Of a stretch of DNA of 64,000 nt, positions 24,651-37,417 are shown piece after piece. Positions within the stretch are counted from its first letter, which is position 1; every line of letters begins with the position of its first letter. The notes under the pieces are model-generated. The model had not been told where the DNA came from. It saw only the letters and a program-made list of their open reading frames with translations, and searched no databases. Source of the stretch: an uncultured Polaribacter sp. (GTDB taxonomy: Bacteria > Bacteroidota > Bacteroidia > Flavobacteriales > Flavobacteriaceae); assembly GCF_947497125.1 (NCBI RefSeq), contig NZ_CANMFI010000007.1, positions 1-64,000 of the forward strand. Direction: 5' to 3'. A program made the translations under genes and the position numbers.

Positions 24651-27119
24651 TTAAAAAATATTTAATCGAAATAGGAAACCATTATTTGTAATGCCATTAT
24701 AATTAGATTGAACAAAGTCTATTCTTAAAAATCGCCATTTATCAAAACCAATGTTATCAATCCCTATCGAGTATTCTGTATATGGTTTTTGGTTTGCCAT
24801 TAATAATGTTTTAGCACCACCAACCAAATGAAGACTTAGTTTATTTAGCAACGGTATTTTGCCTAAAATAGCTCCTTTAAAACTATGCTCTAAATGTGCT
24901 TCTAAATATTTATCATTGGTGTAAAATTGATAATAGTTAAGCAAACCAAAACTGTTTAATTGATTGTCTGTTACAAATGTTAATTGATTGCCGTTGGGTT
25001 GCAGGTAATCCATAAAAGCAATGTCTTTCTTTTTAAGAAACATTCCAGCTCTAAGATGATAGGTTAAGTTTCCGTAATTACCAGCACTTATATATTGTCT
25101 TAAATTGGTGGTAATAAGGTCTGAATTTAATGCGTTGTTTTCAGCGCCAAAATTTTTTCTATAATTTACATCTAATGTTGGGTACTTGTTGTTGTCTACA
25201 CGAACTTTTCTATTCGGATATGACAAGTACTTTTGACCAAAAACAAACTCTGCACCAATATTTAAAGAAGCAATTTTATGAGAGGTAAAAGCAGCATCTG
25301 TATAATTTGTTTCATCTAACGGATTGTTAGAAGTGTATGGCGCATTGGTACTTTGTTTGGCAAAAGAATAATTACTGGTATTAAAAAGTGGTTTTCTGTT
25401 GGCGTACTCTAACGAGGTAGAAAGGTAAATGCCGTTTGTAATCTCTTCTGAATAGCTAATTTTAGCAAATTCTTTTTCGTATATTTTTAAATAATTATCT
25501 CGTAATAATAGAGATCTTATAGTGTTGTCTTTTCTAGAAATTGGGTTTCTTGGGTTAAATTGTGCCGTTGTAATACCTGCTGTTATGGCTAGAGTTGGTT
25601 TCGATAACGAGTTCCATTTTTTTGTAAAAAAGACAGTAGGTCTTATTTTTTTTTCAGAAAAACCATAGTCTAATTTGGCGCCTGTAGAAAACCATTTGCC
25701 GGTTTTATTTACTCTCTTAAAGTAGTTAAAACCTGTAGAGGTTGTAAATCCTTGTACGGTATTAAATCCAAAATCACTTAAAAAACCATTGTAAGAGGCA
25801 GACCATTTTTCGTAAGAATTTCGATACGTATACCCCATCAAAGGACTTAATATGTTAAATTTATTTTGCTTTCTGTTTACAGAGTCTAGGTATTTTTTTG
25901 ATACACGTATGCTTTTTAAGCTATCTTTAACTTTGTAGTCTTTTACTTCTTCTTTGGTAAGCGGTACGGGTCTTAAATTGTTCCAATAAGTATTGTCTTT
26001 CTCGGTCGCTTGTTTTTCGAAAGTTAATACCTCATTTGTAAAGGTATTTTTTAAAAAGGTAGGAGAAAAATTATAGTTAGAGTAAGCTGCAGAGAATCGT
26101 CCGTCTACCTTAAAACCCAAAACATTTACTTTAAAATCTATGCTTTGCCCAATCAATACCCAAGCATCATTTTGTGTAGCGTAATTGTAGTTTTGCTTTA
26201 ATAGAAGCACATCTACAACTGGTACATTTATTTGTGCGCCAGTAACCGACACATCAACACCGTAAAGTGCCCAATCATCTTCTACAATATAAATAGCACC
26301 ATTAAAAACATTATCGTTTTTTCGTTTTGGTAGCAGTTTTATTTTATTGATTAGTTTGCCGTTTTTGTCATAAAAAGAACCCTCTAGCTTATACTTGTAG
26401 TAGCTAAATGCATTGTTAGCAATTGGTGATATTAAATTATTACCAAACTCAACATTGTTGCTGTAAAAATTAATATTTGCATCTTCTGCTCTGTTAAAAC
26501 TAATACCGTTATCTGTACCACTTACTTTTGATGCAATAATAGTTTCTTTAAATCGACTCGGTTTTTTTTGAAATTTAATTTTAGAGACTGTTTCAGAAAG
26601 GTAAATAATACCACTTCTGGTAGAATCTAATCCGCCACCAAAATCGCCCATTGTTTGTCCTAAAAATTTTTCAGGAGCATCTTTTATTTTATACAATCCT
26701 CTTGAATAGAAATCGGCGGTGTAGGCTGCGTTTTTGTCGGTGTTTTTTTCTTTGTTAGCAATAACTTTTCTAATAATTGCATTTGCAGGGTTGTCTTTTG
26801 TAGAAATATAAATTTCGTTTAAAACAACCTGTTCTTCTTCTAGTTCGATATTTAAATTAAAAGGAAAAGAAGTAATAGTTACCTCTTTTTTTACAGTGGT
26901 AAAGCCTATAAATTGAAATACCACCGTATACGTTCCTTTTTTAGTGATGTCTAAAATATATTCTCCATTATCGTTAGAGGTTGTGCCTGTAACTGTTTTG
27001 TTAAGATAAACACTAACAAATGACAAAGGATTGTTGTTTTTATCTGTAATGGTACCTTGTATTTGTGCAAAAGCACTAGAAGTGATTAATAGCAATAAAA
27101 GGAAAGAAAACTTATTCAT
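24651..27119 (-). CDS. DUF5686 outer-membrane protein with carboxypeptidase-like N-terminal domain
   Basis: 822 residues. Signal peptide 1-18 (SSAFA-Q), a CarboxypepD_reg-like Ig-fold domain (about 19-95, GTITDKNNNPLSFVSVYL), then a DUF5686 region (ANAIIRKVIANKEKN) and a long beta-rich C-terminal barrel ending in an aromatic residue (LFRLNIF), as in outer-membrane proteins. No TonB plug domain is seen, so it is not a normal TonB-dependent receptor. Function unknown for the family. It is followed 1 bp later by moaD. A -7 element TATGTTTG (27139-27132) is 13 bp upstream. Confidence 0.88.
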   Translation of the reverse strand: MNKFSFLLLLLITSSAFAQIQGTITDKNNNPLSFVSVYLNKTVTGTTSNDNGEYILDITKKGTYTVVFQFIGFTTVKKEVTITSFPFNLNIELEEEQVVLNEIYISTKDNPANAIIRKVIANKEKNTDKNAAYTADFYSRGLYKIKDAPEKFLGQTMGDFGGGLDSTRSGIIYLSETVSKIKFQKKPSRFKETIIASKVSGTDNGISFNRAEDANINFYSNNVEFGNNLISPIANNAFSYYKYKLEGSFYDKNGKLINKIKLLPKRKNDNVFNGAIYIVEDDWALYGVDVSVTGAQINVPVVDVLLLKQNYNYATQNDAWVLIGQSIDFKVNVLGFKVDGRFSAAYSNYNFSPTFLKNTFTNEVLTFEKQATEKDNTYWNNLRPVPLTKEEVKDYKVKDSLKSIRVSKKYLDSVNRKQNKFNILSPLMGYTYRNSYEKWSASYNGFLSDFGFNTVQGFTTSTGFNYFKRVNKTGKWFSTGAKLDYGFSEKKIRPTVFFTKKWNSLSKPTLAITAGITTAQFNPRNPISRKDNTIRSLLLRDNYLKIYEKEFAKISYSEEITNGIYLSTSLEYANRKPLFNTSNYSFAKQSTNAPYTSNNPLDETNYTDAAFTSHKIASLNIGAEFVFGQKYLSYPNRKVRVDNNKYPTLDVNYRKNFGAENNALNSDLITTNLRQYISAGNYGNLTYHLRAGMFLKKKDIAFMDYLQPNGNQLTFVTDNQLNSFGLLNYYQFYTNDKYLEAHLEHSFKGAILGKIPLLNKLSLHLVGGAKTLLMANQKPYTEYSIGIDNIGFDKWRFLRIDFVQSNYNGITNNGFLFRLNIF

Positions 27120-27328
27120 CTTTTTTTATTACAAACATAAACTTTCTGTTGTAAATAGCGATAAAAACAATGTTAAACCATCAAAAAAAGATATGTTTAT
27201 TAAGATTTTTATTGCTGAAGGCAATCGTTTTTAAATATTAAAGCATGCTTTAAAGAATGCGAATTTTAACGTCTTTTTTCTGAATTTATATTCTTTTACT
27301 ATTTCATTTTCTCTTCCGTTGAAAATCA

Positions 27329-27336
27329 TATATTTG
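27329..27336 (+). promoter_or_regulatory. -7 element of the malic enzyme promoter
   Basis: TATATTTG, a full match to TAnnTTTG, 29 bp before the ATG at 27366. A clear -33 TTTG is absent at the normal spacing. Confidence 0.45.
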
Positions 27337-27365
27337 TAAGTCAAAAATAAGTAAACAAAAAATAT

Positions 27366-29645
27366 ATGAGCGATTCTAGAAAAAGACATGAAGCTTTACT
27401 TTACCACGCAAAACCAAAGCCAGGAAAAATAGAAGTTGTACCTACTAAAAAGTATGCTACACAACACGATTTAGCCTTAGCATATTCACCAGGTGTGGCA
27501 GAGCCTTGTTTAGAAATTGCAAAAGATAAAAATAACGCATATAAGTATACTGCCAAAGGAAATTTAGTTGCTGTAATTACAGATGGTTCTGCGGTTTTAG
27601 GCTTGGGAGATATTGGCCCAGATGCATCTAAACCGGTAATGGAAGGTAAAGGATTGCTTTTTAAGATATTTGCAGATATTGATGTTTTTGATATTGAAGT
27701 AGATTCTAAGAATGTAGAGCATTTTATAAGCACTGTAAAAGCAATAGCACCTACTTTTGGAGGTATTAATTTAGAAGATATTAAAGCGCCAGAAGCTTTT
27801 GAAATAGAAAGACGTTTAAAAGAAGAATTAGACATACCGGTCATGCATGATGACCAGCACGGAACTGCAATTATTTCTGCAGCTGCCTTAAAAAATGCTG
27901 TAGATATTACCGAAAAAGACATTCGTGAAATTAAAATTGTAGTAAACGGAGCAGGTGCTGCGGCCATTTCTTGTACTCGCCTATATTTAAAATTAGGGGT
28001 AAAAAGAGAGAACGTAATTATGTGTGATAGTAAGGGTGTTATCAGAAAAGATAGAGACAATCTTACTTCTCAGAAAGCAGAATTTGCTACCGACAGAGAT
28101 TTACAAACTTTAGAAGAAGCAATGCATCATGCAGATGTTTTTATAGGCTTGTCTAAAGGAAATATAGTTTCGCCAGAGATGCTTTTATCAATGGCAAAAA
28201 ACCCAATTGTGTTTGCTATGGCAAACCCAGAGCCAGAAATAGAATATGATATTGCTGTTGCTACCAGAGACGATATTATTATGGCAACAGGTAGATCTGA
28301 TCATCCTAATCAAGTAAATAATGTATTAGGTTTTCCGTTTATTTTTAGAGGCGCTTTAGATGTAAGAGCTACTAAAATTAATGAAGAGATGAAAATGGCA
28401 GCGGTACACGCCTTGGCAGATTTAGCAAAAAAATCGGTGCCAGAACAAGTAAATATTGTGTACGATGAGGTAAGCTTAACGTACGGTAAAGAATACATTA
28501 TTCCAAAACCATTCGATCCAAGATTAATTTATGAAATACCACCAGCAATTGCCAAAGCAGCTATGGATTCTGGTGTAGCTTTAGAGCCAATTGAAGATTG
28601 GGAAAAATATAGAGAAGCTTTAATGGAGCGTTCTGGTTCTGGTAATAAAGAAATAAGACTGTTACATAACAGAGCAAAGAGCAATAAAAAAAGTATTGTT
28701 TTTGCAGAGGCAGACCATTTAGATGTTTTAAAAGCAGCACAAAGAGTTTATGATGAAAAAATTGGAAACCCTATTTTATTGGGTAGAAAAGACGTTATTT
28801 TAGACTTGATGGAAGAAATAGGTTTTACAGCAGATGTGCCTATTATAGACCCAAAAACAGATGAAGAATCGGAGAGAAGAGAGCGATTTGGACAAGCTTA
28901 CTGGAAAAATAGACAACGTAAAGGACGTACCTTTACAGAGGCAAAAAAATTAATGCGAGAGCGTAATTACTTTGCAGCGATGATGGTTAACGAAGGAGAA
29001 GCAGATGCTTTAGTTACCGGATATTCTAGACCTTATCCTACCGTATTAAAGCCAATTTTAGAACTTATTGAAAAAGATAAAGGAATTACAAGAATAGCTG
29101 CGAGTAATTTAATGCTTACCAAGCAAGGTCCTTTGTTTTTAGCAGATACCACAATCAATATAAACCCTACAGCAAAAGACCTAGTTAAAATTGCACAAAT
29201 GACGGGCAACTTTGCAAAAATGTTTGGGATGAAACCAAATATGGCAATGCTCTCTTTTTCTAATTTTGGGGCATCGAGTTCAGAAACTTCTAAGAAAATT
29301 AATGAAGCAGTTTCTTATTTGCATCGTCATTTTCCGGAAACAATAGTAGACGGAGAGTTACAAGCAGATTTTGCACTTAACCCAGAAATGCTAGCAAAAG
29401 AGTTTCCTTTTTCTAAATTAAATGGTAAAAAAGTAAATGTGTTAATTTTTCCGAACTTAGAGTCGGCAAACATTACATATAAACTTTTAAAGGAAGTAAA
29501 TAAGGCAGAATCTATAGGCCCTGTAATTTTAGGTTTAAGCAAACCAGTTCATATTTTACAGTTAGGTGCAAGTGTAGATGAAATGGTAAATATGGCTGCT
29601 TTAGCTGCTGTAGATGCACAAGAAAAAGAGAAAAGAAACAAATAA
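27366..29645 (+). CDS. maeB: NADP-dependent malic enzyme, MaeB type (with phosphotransacetylase-like domain)
   Basis: Two-part protein of 759 residues: malic enzyme domain (1 to about 430) with the catalytic KGNLVAVITDG and HDDQHGTAII motifs and a Rossmann site VVNGAGAAAISC, then a phosphotransacetylase-like domain (about 430-759) that in MaeB proteins is regulatory, binding acetyl-CoA, rather than clearly catalytic. It converts malate to pyruvate and supplies NADPH. Full length, no defects. The order maeB-ruvA-sprA is common in Flavobacteriaceae. Confidence 0.97.
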   Translation: MSDSRKRHEALLYHAKPKPGKIEVVPTKKYATQHDLALAYSPGVAEPCLEIAKDKNNAYKYTAKGNLVAVITDGSAVLGLGDIGPDASKPVMEGKGLLFKIFADIDVFDIEVDSKNVEHFISTVKAIAPTFGGINLEDIKAPEAFEIERRLKEELDIPVMHDDQHGTAIISAAALKNAVDITEKDIREIKIVVNGAGAAAISCTRLYLKLGVKRENVIMCDSKGVIRKDRDNLTSQKAEFATDRDLQTLEEAMHHADVFIGLSKGNIVSPEMLLSMAKNPIVFAMANPEPEIEYDIAVATRDDIIMATGRSDHPNQVNNVLGFPFIFRGALDVRATKINEEMKMAAVHALADLAKKSVPEQVNIVYDEVSLTYGKEYIIPKPFDPRLIYEIPPAIAKAAMDSGVALEPIEDWEKYREALMERSGSGNKEIRLLHNRAKSNKKSIVFAEADHLDVLKAAQRVYDEKIGNPILLGRKDVILDLMEEIGFTADVPIIDPKTDEESERRERFGQAYWKNRQRKGRTFTEAKKLMRERNYFAAMMVNEGEADALVTGYSRPYPTVLKPILELIEKDKGITRIAASNLMLTKQGPLFLADTTININPTAKDLVKIAQMTGNFAKMFGMKPNMAMLSFSNFGASSSETSKKINEAVSYLHRHFPETIVDGELQADFALNPEMLAKEFPFSKLNGKKVNVLIFPNLESANITYKLLKEVNKAESIGPVILGLSKPVHILQLGASVDEMVNMAALAAVDAQEKEKRNK

Positions 29646-29665
29646 TAGCGACCTTAAAAAAAGCG

Positions 29666-30247
29666 ATGATTACACAAATTAGAGGAAGACTAGTAGAAAA
29701 AAATCCGACAGAAGTTGTTGTAGATTGTAATGGCGTAGGGTATTTGTTACACATATCATTAAATACATTTTCTAGCTTACCAGAAGGAGAAGCGGTTGTT
29801 TTGTACACGCATTTGTCTATAAGAGAAGATGCACACACGTTATTTGGTTTTATATCAAAAACAGAAAGAGCCGTTTTTAAGTTCTTAATCTCTGTTTCTG
29901 GTGTGGGGCCAAGCATTGCCAGAACGATGTTGTCTTCTATGACATCCGAAGAAATACAGCAAGCAATAGCGTCAGAGAATGTAGCTTTAATTCAGTCTGT
30001 AAAAGGTATTGGGGCTAAAACAGCCCAAAGAGTTATTGTAGATTTAAAAGATAAAATACTTAAAACCTTCGAATTAGATGAAGTTTCTATCTCTAATAAC
30101 AATACAAACAAAGAAGAAGCGTTATCTGCTTTAGAAGTTTTAGGTTTTCATAAGAAACAATCAGAAAAAGTGGTTGCTTCAATTTTAAAAGAAAATCCCG
30201 ATGCTACTGTAGAGAACTTAATAAAATTAGCTTTAAAGAATTTATAA
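29666..30247 (+). CDS. ruvA: Holliday junction DNA helicase subunit RuvA
   Basis: RuvA tetramer binds four-way junctions and loads RuvB. Domain I (OB fold) opens MITQIRGRLVEKNPTEVVVDCNGVGY. Two helix-hairpin-helix motifs are visible: SGVGPSIARTML and KGIGAKTAQRVIVDLK. The C-terminal RuvB-contact domain (about 145-193) is present (EALSALEVLGF). 193 residues is standard. It begins 20 bp after maeB and ends 4 bp before sprA, so they form one transcript. Confidence 0.98.
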   Translation: MITQIRGRLVEKNPTEVVVDCNGVGYLLHISLNTFSSLPEGEAVVLYTHLSIREDAHTLFGFISKTERAVFKFLISVSGVGPSIARTMLSSMTSEEIQQAIASENVALIQSVKGIGAKTAQRVIVDLKDKILKTFELDEVSISNNNTNKEEALSALEVLGFHKKQSEKVVASILKENPDATVENLIKLALKNL

Positions 30248-30251
30248 TAAA

Positions 30252-33200
30252 TTGACTACTTTTCTAAAACACGTATTTTTAATTATTGCCTTTGTTTTTG
30301 TAGCAAACAATATTGCTTACGCACAAACTGAACAAAAGCAAGACTCTAGCCTTGTAAAAAATGATAGCTTAAGGTATAATTTTAAAAAAGAACAAACAGG
30401 TGGTTTGTTTTTAGATTATTTGGCTGAAAAAGAAATTGTTTTTGACAAAGAATTAAACAAGTACGTAATTATAGAAAAAATTGGTGATTATGAAACAAGA
30501 ACACCTGTTTTTCTTACCCCAAAAGAGTATGCTAATTATCGATTAAAGAGAGATATGTTGCAGTACTTTAAAGAAAAGGTAAGCGCAACAAATAGTAAAA
30601 AGAAAGGATCTAAAGAAACACAAAAAAACTTACTGCCAACTTATTATGTAAATTCTAAATTTTTTGAAACAATTTTTGGCGGAAATACGGTTGAGGTTAC
30701 ACCAACCGGGAATTTAAACTTAAAGCTGGGTTTTATTTATCAGAATACAGAAAACCCACAATTATCCGAAGAAAATAGAAGTAGTTTTACGTTTGATTTT
30801 GATCAGCAAATAAATGCAAGTATACAAGCAAAAGTAGGTAACCGACTAAAATTTACTGCAAATTATGATACCCAATCTACTTTCGATTTTCAGAATTTAG
30901 TAAGAGTAGAATTTATACCACCTTCTTTGTCGGATATTAAATATGGCGAAGACGGAATTATACAAGGCATCGAGGCGGGTAATATTGCCATGCCAATTAA
31001 AAACTCTTTAATTAACGGTGCGCAAAGTTTATTTGGTTTAAAAACAGACCTTCAGTTTGGTAATACAAGAGTAACTGCTGTTTTTTCTCAGCAAAACTCA
31101 GAAAGTAAAACAGTAGTTGCAGAAGGCGGCGCATCTATTCAAGAATTTGAATTAAGAGCCACCGATTATGATAACGACAGACACTTTTTTTTAGGACAGT
31201 ATTTTGTTGATAATTATGCAAATTCACTTAAAAATTACCCGTTAATTAACAGTCAGGTTAACGTAACAAGAATAGAAGTTTGGATTACCAATAGAAATTC
31301 TAGCACCGAAGATTTTAGAAGCATAGTTGCCTTGGCAGATATTGGTGAGTCTGATGCAGATGTTTTAGTGAACCAAACCGGAGATGTACAACCTACAAAC
31401 CCACCATTTACTAGTGGCGGAAAGATACCTACAAATAAATCTAACAATATTGCTAGTTTGTTAACACCCAACAGTGGTCTTAGAAGTATTGCTACTATAA
31501 ATAGTACTTTGCGAACTTTTGGAAATGGTAACATGAACGAAGGTACTGATTATTCGGTGCTAGAAAATGCCAGAAAATTAGAGCCGAATGAGTTTAAATT
31601 AAACAGTCAGTTAGGTTTTATTTCTTTAAATAGAAGATTAAATGATGGCGAAGTTTTAGCGGTTTCTTATGAATATACAGTGGCTGGTGGTGTAAGTGGT
31701 AGCACAGAAACTTCATTTAAGGTAGGAGAATTTTCTAATGATGGTATTCAATCGCCAGAAGTGTTGGCTGTAAAGTTATTACGTAGCGAAATTTTAACAA
31801 CGAAGAGAGATAAAATTGTAAATGGGCAAACTATAGAGACTTCTTTTCCTACTTGGCGTTTGATGATGAAAAACGTGTATGCATTAGGTGCTTATCCGTT
31901 AACCCAAGACGGTTTTCGATTCGAAATTCAATATAGAGATGATCAAACGGGGATTCCTTCTAATGTATTGCAAAATGCTACTACTGCGGGTATTTCTAAC
32001 TTACCATTAATACAGGTTTTAAAACTAGATCAGTTAGACCAAAGTCAGTTTAGAGCTTCTGATGGTTTTTTTGATTATGTAGAAGGAATTACTGTAAACT
32101 CTGAAAACGGATTTATATTTTTTCCGGAGCCAGAGCCTTTTGGTAATGATTTAGTAGCACAAAATACCAACGATATTGGTTTAGATGAAACTTTAGATGC
32201 TGCTTTTTTGTTTAAAGAACTGTATTTAAATACAAAGATTAACATCAAAAACAACTTTCAGAATAAAGATAAATACCTTTTAAAAGGGTATTTTAAGTCA
32301 GAAAATTCTGGCGGAATTTCAATAGGCGCTTTCAACGTGCCTAGAGGTTCTGTAAAAGTAACAACTGGCGGAAGGCAATTGGTAGAAGGGGTAGATTATG
32401 TAGTTGATTATCAATTAGGACGAGTGCAAATTATAGACCCTGGTTTACAGGCATCCGGATCGCCAATAAACGTATCAACAGAAAACAATGCTATTTTTAA
32501 TCAACAAAGAAAAACCTTTATGGGTGTTGATGTAGAGCATACTTTTTCTGATAAATTTACACTTGGTGCTACTATTTTAAATGTAAACGAACGCCCAATA
32601 ACACCTAAAGTAAATTTTGGATCAGACCCGATAAACAATACGATGTTTGGGGTAAATTTAGACTATGCCACAGAAGTACCTTATTTTACAAAACTTGCCA
32701 ATAAATTGCCTTTTGTAGATACAGATGTGCCTTCTAATTTATCGGTAAGAGCAGATATGGCGTATTTATTACCAGGCACACCAAGCGGAATAGATGTAAC
32801 CGGAGCAGCAACTACTTATATAGATGATTTTGAAGCCTCGCAAATACCAATTAGTATTTTATCGCCATTAGATTGGTACGAAGCAAGTACACCTAGGTAT
32901 TTTAATGGATTTAATGGTGCACAAGACGACTTAACCTATAACTATAAAAGAGCCAAGTTGGCTTGGTATAATATTGATCAAATTTTTTATGGTGCTGGTG
33001 ATACGCCTTCTAATATTGATGCAGATCAACTTTCTAGAGCAGAAACAAGGCAAGTGAATTACACAGAACTCTTTCCGAATGTTCAGTTAGATGTTACTCA
33101 AAACTCTTTGGTTAGAACCTTAGATTTAGCCTATTTCCCTTCAGAAAGAGGTTCTTATAATTTAGATACAGGTAATAATGTAGCTACAAATGGTACTTTT

Positions 33201-36200
33201 TTAGACCCTCAGAATCGTTGGGCCGGTATCATGAGAGCTTTAACGACCAACAATTTCGATCAGGCAAATGTAGAGTATCTTCAGTTTTGGATTATGGATC
33301 CATACGAAAATTACTCAATTACCACAGAAGAAGGGTTGCCTGCAGAATTAAATCCGATGAGTGTTGTAAATCAAGTGGGAGATTTATACATTAACCTAGG
33401 AAACGTTTCAGAAGATATTTTAAAAGATAGTAGAAAAATGTTTGAAAACGGCTTGCCTGCAGACGGTAGTAGTTTACAAACAGATGCTACAAGTTGGGGT
33501 AAAGTACCTACAAACCCATCAATTATATATGCTTTTAACGAGCAAGATGATGCTAGAGCCAATCAAGATCTTGGTTTAGATGGTTTAAAGAATGAAGACG
33601 AATTGGCTTTTTACTCGACCAATTATCCATCATTAAATGTAAGTAAGTTAAATCCTGAAGATCCTGCATCAGACAATTTTCAATTTTTTAGAGGTGCCGA
33701 ACTAGATAATAGAGATGCTTCTATACTAACAAGATATAAAGATTACAATAATACCGAAGGCAACTCGCCAACTCTAAATCAATCTCCGGCCTCTTATCCT
33801 ACTTCATCTACCACTTATCCAGATGTAGAAGATATTAATAGAGATCAGACAATGAATACTGTAGAGAGCTATTATGAGTATAAAATTTCTTTAGACAAAA
33901 ACAACTTACAAGTAGGGCAAAATTTTATTGTAGATAAAAAAACTACAGATGTACGTTTAGAAAACGGTAACAATCAAACTACAACTTGGTATCAATTTAG
34001 AGTACCGGTTAGAAGTGGTACTCCAATAAATGGTATTTCAGATTTTAATAGCATTCGTTTTATGAGAATGTTTTTAACCAATTTTAAGATGCCTGTTGTA
34101 CTTCGTTTTGGTGAAATAGATTTAGTTCGTGGAGATTGGAGACGCTATTTAAGAACGTTAGATGAAACCATTACCACACCTGTAGATTTAGACGTAACCG
34201 AATTAAAAGATTTTGAAGTAGGTGTAGTAAGTATTGAACAAAACGAGGGTAGTTACATACAACCACCAGGTATAGAAAGAGAAAGATTACAAGGTACTAC
34301 CACTGTTCAATTACAAAACGAACAATCTGTTACCTTAAAAGTAAACAATTTAGCACCTTTAAAAACTAGGGCTATTTATAAAAATATTAGCATCGATTTA
34401 AGGCGTTTTAAAAATTTAAAAATGTTTATGCATCTTCAAAAAAATGAAGGAGCATTAGCTATTAATGATGATGATTTTGCAGCAGTAATTAGGTTAGGTA
34501 CAGATTTAGATGACAACTATTATCAAATAGAATTGCCATTAAAGGTATCTACAACCGGTACTTCTGCGATTGATATTTGGCCAGAAGCAAACAACTTAAA
34601 TGCTTTTTTAGAAAACTTTGGTTTGGTAAAGTTAGAGCGAGATTCTCAAAATTTTGCCATTACAGAATTGTTTACTTCTACCAAACAAAATGGAGATATA
34701 CCTTATAAAATTTCTGTAAAGGGTAACCCTACATTGGCACAATTACAAACCATTGTTTTAGGATTAAAAAATAATACCACCGCTCCTATTAGTGGAGAGG
34801 TTTGGTTTAATGAATTACGTGCTGCAGGTTTTGATAACAAAGGCGGTTGGGCGGCAGTTGTAAATGCCGATGTAAATTTTGCAGATGTAGCCAATGTATC
34901 TTTGGCAGGTAGTATGTCTACAATAGGTTTTGGTAATGTAGAACAGAGAGTAAACCAACGTAGTTTAGATGAAACAAAACAGTATGATGTTGCTACTACT
35001 GTTAATTTAGGCAAAGTATTTACACCAAAAAAATGGGGCATTCAATTGCCAATGAGCTATAGCATTGGCGAAAAATTTATAGACCCTAAGTTCGATCCGC
35101 AGTACCAAGATGTTAAGTTAGAAGATGCTTTGGGTGTTAATGAAAATAGCGAGTTTTCTAGAGATTATACCAAAAGAACGAGCATTAGTTTTATCAATGT
35201 TAAAAAGAATAGAAACCCTAATTCTACTAAAAAACCTGCTTTTTATGATGTAGAAAACCTTGCGGTTTCTTATGCGCATAACAAAGAGTTTCAAAGAAAT
35301 TATAACATTAAGAAAAGAATTAACGAAAGCGTAAAAGCAAGTGCTTCGTATAACTTTAGTTTCGATTCTAAGCCAATTGTTCCTTTTAAAAGCGATTCTA
35401 TTTTAAAGCACAAGTACTGGAAACTAATAAAAGACATCAATTTTAATCCGATACCAAAAACATTGGCCGTTAATTCTACCATACTTAGAAATTACAACGA
35501 GCAACAATCTCGAAATTTAGTTGCAGGTTTAGCGCCACAACCAGAATTAAAACAACGAAGATTTTTGTTTGATTGGGATTATACTATAGGTTTCGATTTA
35601 ACAAAATCGTTACAGTTAAACTTTAACGCGACCAATAGTTATATTTATGATACGTTTAATAGTACAGAAGATATACAAGTTTTTGATGACTTTTTTAATA
35701 CCGGTAGGGCTAACCATTATCATCAAAAGTTAAACGCAACGTATAATTTACCGATAGATAAAATACCTTTCTTAAAGTTTATAAAAGCAGATTATGCTTA
35801 TACAGCAGATTTTGATTGGCAAGCGGCACCTCAAAACACGATAAATGTAAACGGAGTAGATGTGTCTTCGGTAGATTTAATTGGTAATGTAATTCAGAAT
35901 GCAAATACCCACAACCTTAATACTACCTTAAATTTTGAAAGTTTTTATAAAACCTTAGGGTTTGAGAAACTACTACTAACCAAAAGCAAGCGTAAAAGTT
36001 TAAAAAGTAAAAAAGGACCTAGTTTACCAAGGATGCCAAAAAATGTTACCTTAAAGAAAACCGCTCCGTTATCAAAAAAGATATTAAAAGGCGTTTATGA
36101 TGTTTTAACATCTGTAAAACAAGGTAAGCTTAGTTATTCTGAAAATAATGGGCAATTGTTACCTGGTTACAATCAAGATATTGGCTTTTTAGGTGGCGCG

Positions 36201-37400
36201 CCTACTTCTTTTGCATTTGGTAGTCAAGTAGATATTAGAAATAAAGCATTAGAAAATGGTTGGTTTGTTACCAGAGGTGCAACAGATGAGTATTACAGTA
36301 AAACTTTTAGTAAAACACATTACAATAAATTAGATTACACTTTTACTGTAAAACCTGTAAAAGATTTAAATATTGATGTTAGAGGAAATAAAATTCAAAC
36401 CAGAGATTTATCGCAGCAATTAGATTTAGTAAACGGTGAAACTACTTTTGAAGAAACTCCGTTTTTCGAAAACGGAAACTTTAGCACTAGTTATTCTATG
36501 TTATCTACTGTATTTACAGATTCTGATGTGTTGTTTCAAAATTTAAGAGATTACAGAAGTCAAATATCCAATAGATTGGCAAGAGAAAATGGTGTTCCTG
36601 CAGATGGTTTTGGTGCAAATAGCCAGCAAGTATTATTGCCGGCATTTATGGCAGCTTACTCAGGTTTAAATCCAGAGAAAGTAAATACAGGTTTGTTTAG
36701 AAATGTACCTATTCCTAATTGGACACTTCGTTACAACGGTTTAATGAAAAAGAAATTTTTTAAGAAACACTTTAGCAATTTTGTAATTTCTCACGGATAC
36801 AGATCTTCTTACACAGTATCTAGTTACACCAATAATTTGCAGTTTGATAGTAGCAATCCGTTTGCAAATAGAAATGTTGCCGACAATTATGAGCCTTCAT
36901 TATTAGTATCTGCAGTAACTTTGGTTGATGAGTTTTCTCCTTTAATAAAGTTAGATATGAAAATGAGAAACTCTTTTTCTTTACGAGGAGAAGTAAAAAG
37001 TGATAGAACCCTAACCATGAACTTTAATAATAGCACATTAACCGATATTAAAGGTACAGAATACATACTTGGTATGGGGTATGTTATTAAAGACGTAAAG
37101 TTTAACACCCGTTTTACAGGTAAAAAGCAAACGCTAAAAGGCGATGTTAATATACGAGCAGATGTGTCTTTAAGAGACAATTTAACACAAATAAGAGCCG
37201 TAGATGAAGATAATGATCAAATAAGTGGTGGTCAGAAACTTTTTTCTATTAAATTTACAGCCGATTATAGATTAAGTAGTAGTTTAACTGCCTCTTTTTA
37301 TTACAATCATCAAACATCTAAATATGCTATTTCTACCACATTTCCTAGACAGGCAATTAATGGCGGATTTAATATTATTTACAACTTAGGAGGAAACTAA
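30252..37400 (+). CDS. sprA: SprA (Sov), outer-membrane translocon of the type IX secretion system
   Basis: Giant 2382-residue beta-barrel that carries proteins across the outer membrane in type IX secretion and is needed for gliding and chitinase release in studied flavobacteria. Signal peptide 1-24 (AYA-Q). The protein contains the family's mixed Asn/Asp-rich loops and several long SprA N-terminal-type repeats. It ends [12 protein letters not shown]. The start is TTG at 30252: the in-frame stop at 30234 leaves no upstream ATG, and the signal peptide requires it. It is coupled to ruvA (4-bp gap) and followed by gcvH after 17 bp. Confidence 0.97.
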   Translation: MTTFLKHVFLIIAFVFVANNIAYAQTEQKQDSSLVKNDSLRYNFKKEQTGGLFLDYLAEKEIVFDKELNKYVIIEKIGDYETRTPVFLTPKEYANYRLKRDMLQYFKEKVSATNSKKKGSKETQKNLLPTYYVNSKFFETIFGGNTVEVTPTGNLNLKLGFIYQNTENPQLSEENRSSFTFDFDQQINASIQAKVGNRLKFTANYDTQSTFDFQNLVRVEFIPPSLSDIKYGEDGIIQGIEAGNIAMPIKNSLINGAQSLFGLKTDLQFGNTRVTAVFSQQNSESKTVVAEGGASIQEFELRATDYDNDRHFFLGQYFVDNYANSLKNYPLINSQVNVTRIEVWITNRNSSTEDFRSIVALADIGESDADVLVNQTGDVQPTNPPFTSGGKIPTNKSNNIASLLTPNSGLRSIATINSTLRTFGNGNMNEGTDYSVLENARKLEPNEFKLNSQLGFISLNRRLNDGEVLAVSYEYTVAGGVSGSTETSFKVGEFSNDGIQSPEVLAVKLLRSEILTTKRDKIVNGQTIETSFPTWRLMMKNVYALGAYPLTQDGFRFEIQYRDDQTGIPSNVLQNATTAGISNLPLIQVLKLDQLDQSQFRASDGFFDYVEGITVNSENGFIFFPEPEPFGNDLVAQNTNDIGLDETLDAAFLFKELYLNTKINIKNNFQNKDKYLLKGYFKSENSGGISIGAFNVPRGSVKVTTGGRQLVEGVDYVVDYQLGRVQIIDPGLQASGSPINVSTENNAIFNQQRKTFMGVDVEHTFSDKFTLGATILNVNERPITPKVNFGSDPINNTMFGVNLDYATEVPYFTKLANKLPFVDTDVPSNLSVRADMAYLLPGTPSGIDVTGAATTYIDDFEASQIPISILSPLDWYEASTPRYFNGFNGAQDDLTYNYKRAKLAWYNIDQIFYGAGDTPSNIDADQLSRAETRQVNYTELFPNVQLDVTQNSLVRTLDLAYFPSERGSYNLDTGNNVATNGTFLDPQNRWAGIMRALTTNNFDQANVEYLQFWIMDPYENYSITTEEGLPAELNPMSVVNQVGDLYINLGNVSEDILKDSRKMFENGLPADGSSLQTDATSWGKVPTNPSIIYAFNEQDDARANQDLGLDGLKNEDELAFYSTNYPSLNVSKLNPEDPASDNFQFFRGAELDNRDASILTRYKDYNNTEGNSPTLNQSPASYPTSSTTYPDVEDINRDQTMNTVESYYEYKISLDKNNLQVGQNFIVDKKTTDVRLENGNNQTTTWYQFRVPVRSGTPINGISDFNSIRFMRMFLTNFKMPVVLRFGEIDLVRGDWRRYLRTLDETITTPVDLDVTELKDFEVGVVSIEQNEGSYIQPPGIERERLQGTTTVQLQNEQSVTLKVNNLAPLKTRAIYKNISIDLRRFKNLKMFMHLQKNEGALAINDDDFAAVIRLGTDLDDNYYQIELPLKVSTTGTSAIDIWPEANNLNAFLENFGLVKLERDSQNFAITELFTSTKQNGDIPYKISVKGNPTLAQLQTIVLGLKNNTTAPISGEVWFNELRAAGFDNKGGWAAVVNADVNFADVANVSLAGSMSTIGFGNVEQRVNQRSLDETKQYDVATTVNLGKVFTPKKWGIQLPMSYSIGEKFIDPKFDPQYQDVKLEDALGVNENSEFSRDYTKRTSISFINVKKNRNPNSTKKPAFYDVENLAVSYAHNKEFQRNYNIKKRINESVKASASYNFSFDSKPIVPFKSDSILKHKYWKLIKDINFNPIPKTLAVNSTILRNYNEQQSRNLVAGLAPQPELKQRRFLFDWDYTIGFDLTKSLQLNFNATNSYIYDTFNSTEDIQVFDDFFNTGRANHYHQKLNATYNLPIDKIPFLKFIKADYAYTADFDWQAAPQNTINVNGVDVSSVDLIGNVIQNANTHNLNTTLNFESFYKTLGFEKLLLTKSKRKSLKSKKGPSLPRMPKNVTLKKTAPLSKKILKGVYDVLTSVKQGKLSYSENNGQLLPGYNQDIGFLGGAPTSFAFGSQVDIRNKALENGWFVTRGATDEYYSKTFSKTHYNKLDYTFTVKPVKDLNIDVRGNKIQTRDLSQQLDLVNGETTFEETPFFENGNFSTSYSMLSTVFTDSDVLFQNLRDYRSQISNRLARENGVPADGFGANSQQVLLPAFMAAYSGLNPEKVNTGLFRNVPIPNWTLRYNGLMKKKFFKKHFSNFVISHGYRSSYTVSSYTNNLQFDSSNPFANRNVADNYEPSLLVSAVTLVDEFSPLIKLDMKMRNSFSLRGEVKSDRTLTMNFNNSTLTDIKGTEYILGMGYVIKDVKFNTRFTGKKQTLKGDVNIRADVSLRDNLTQIRAVDEDNDQISGGQKLFSIKFTADYRLSSSLTASFYYNHQTSKYAISTTFPRQAINGGFNIIYNLGGN

Positions 37401-37417
37401 CTTATAAAATTATAAAA

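Noticed and set aside
27401-28060. 219-codon minus-strand frame
   Set aside because: It lies wholly opposite the malic enzyme domain, which has intact motifs; no protein-like features.
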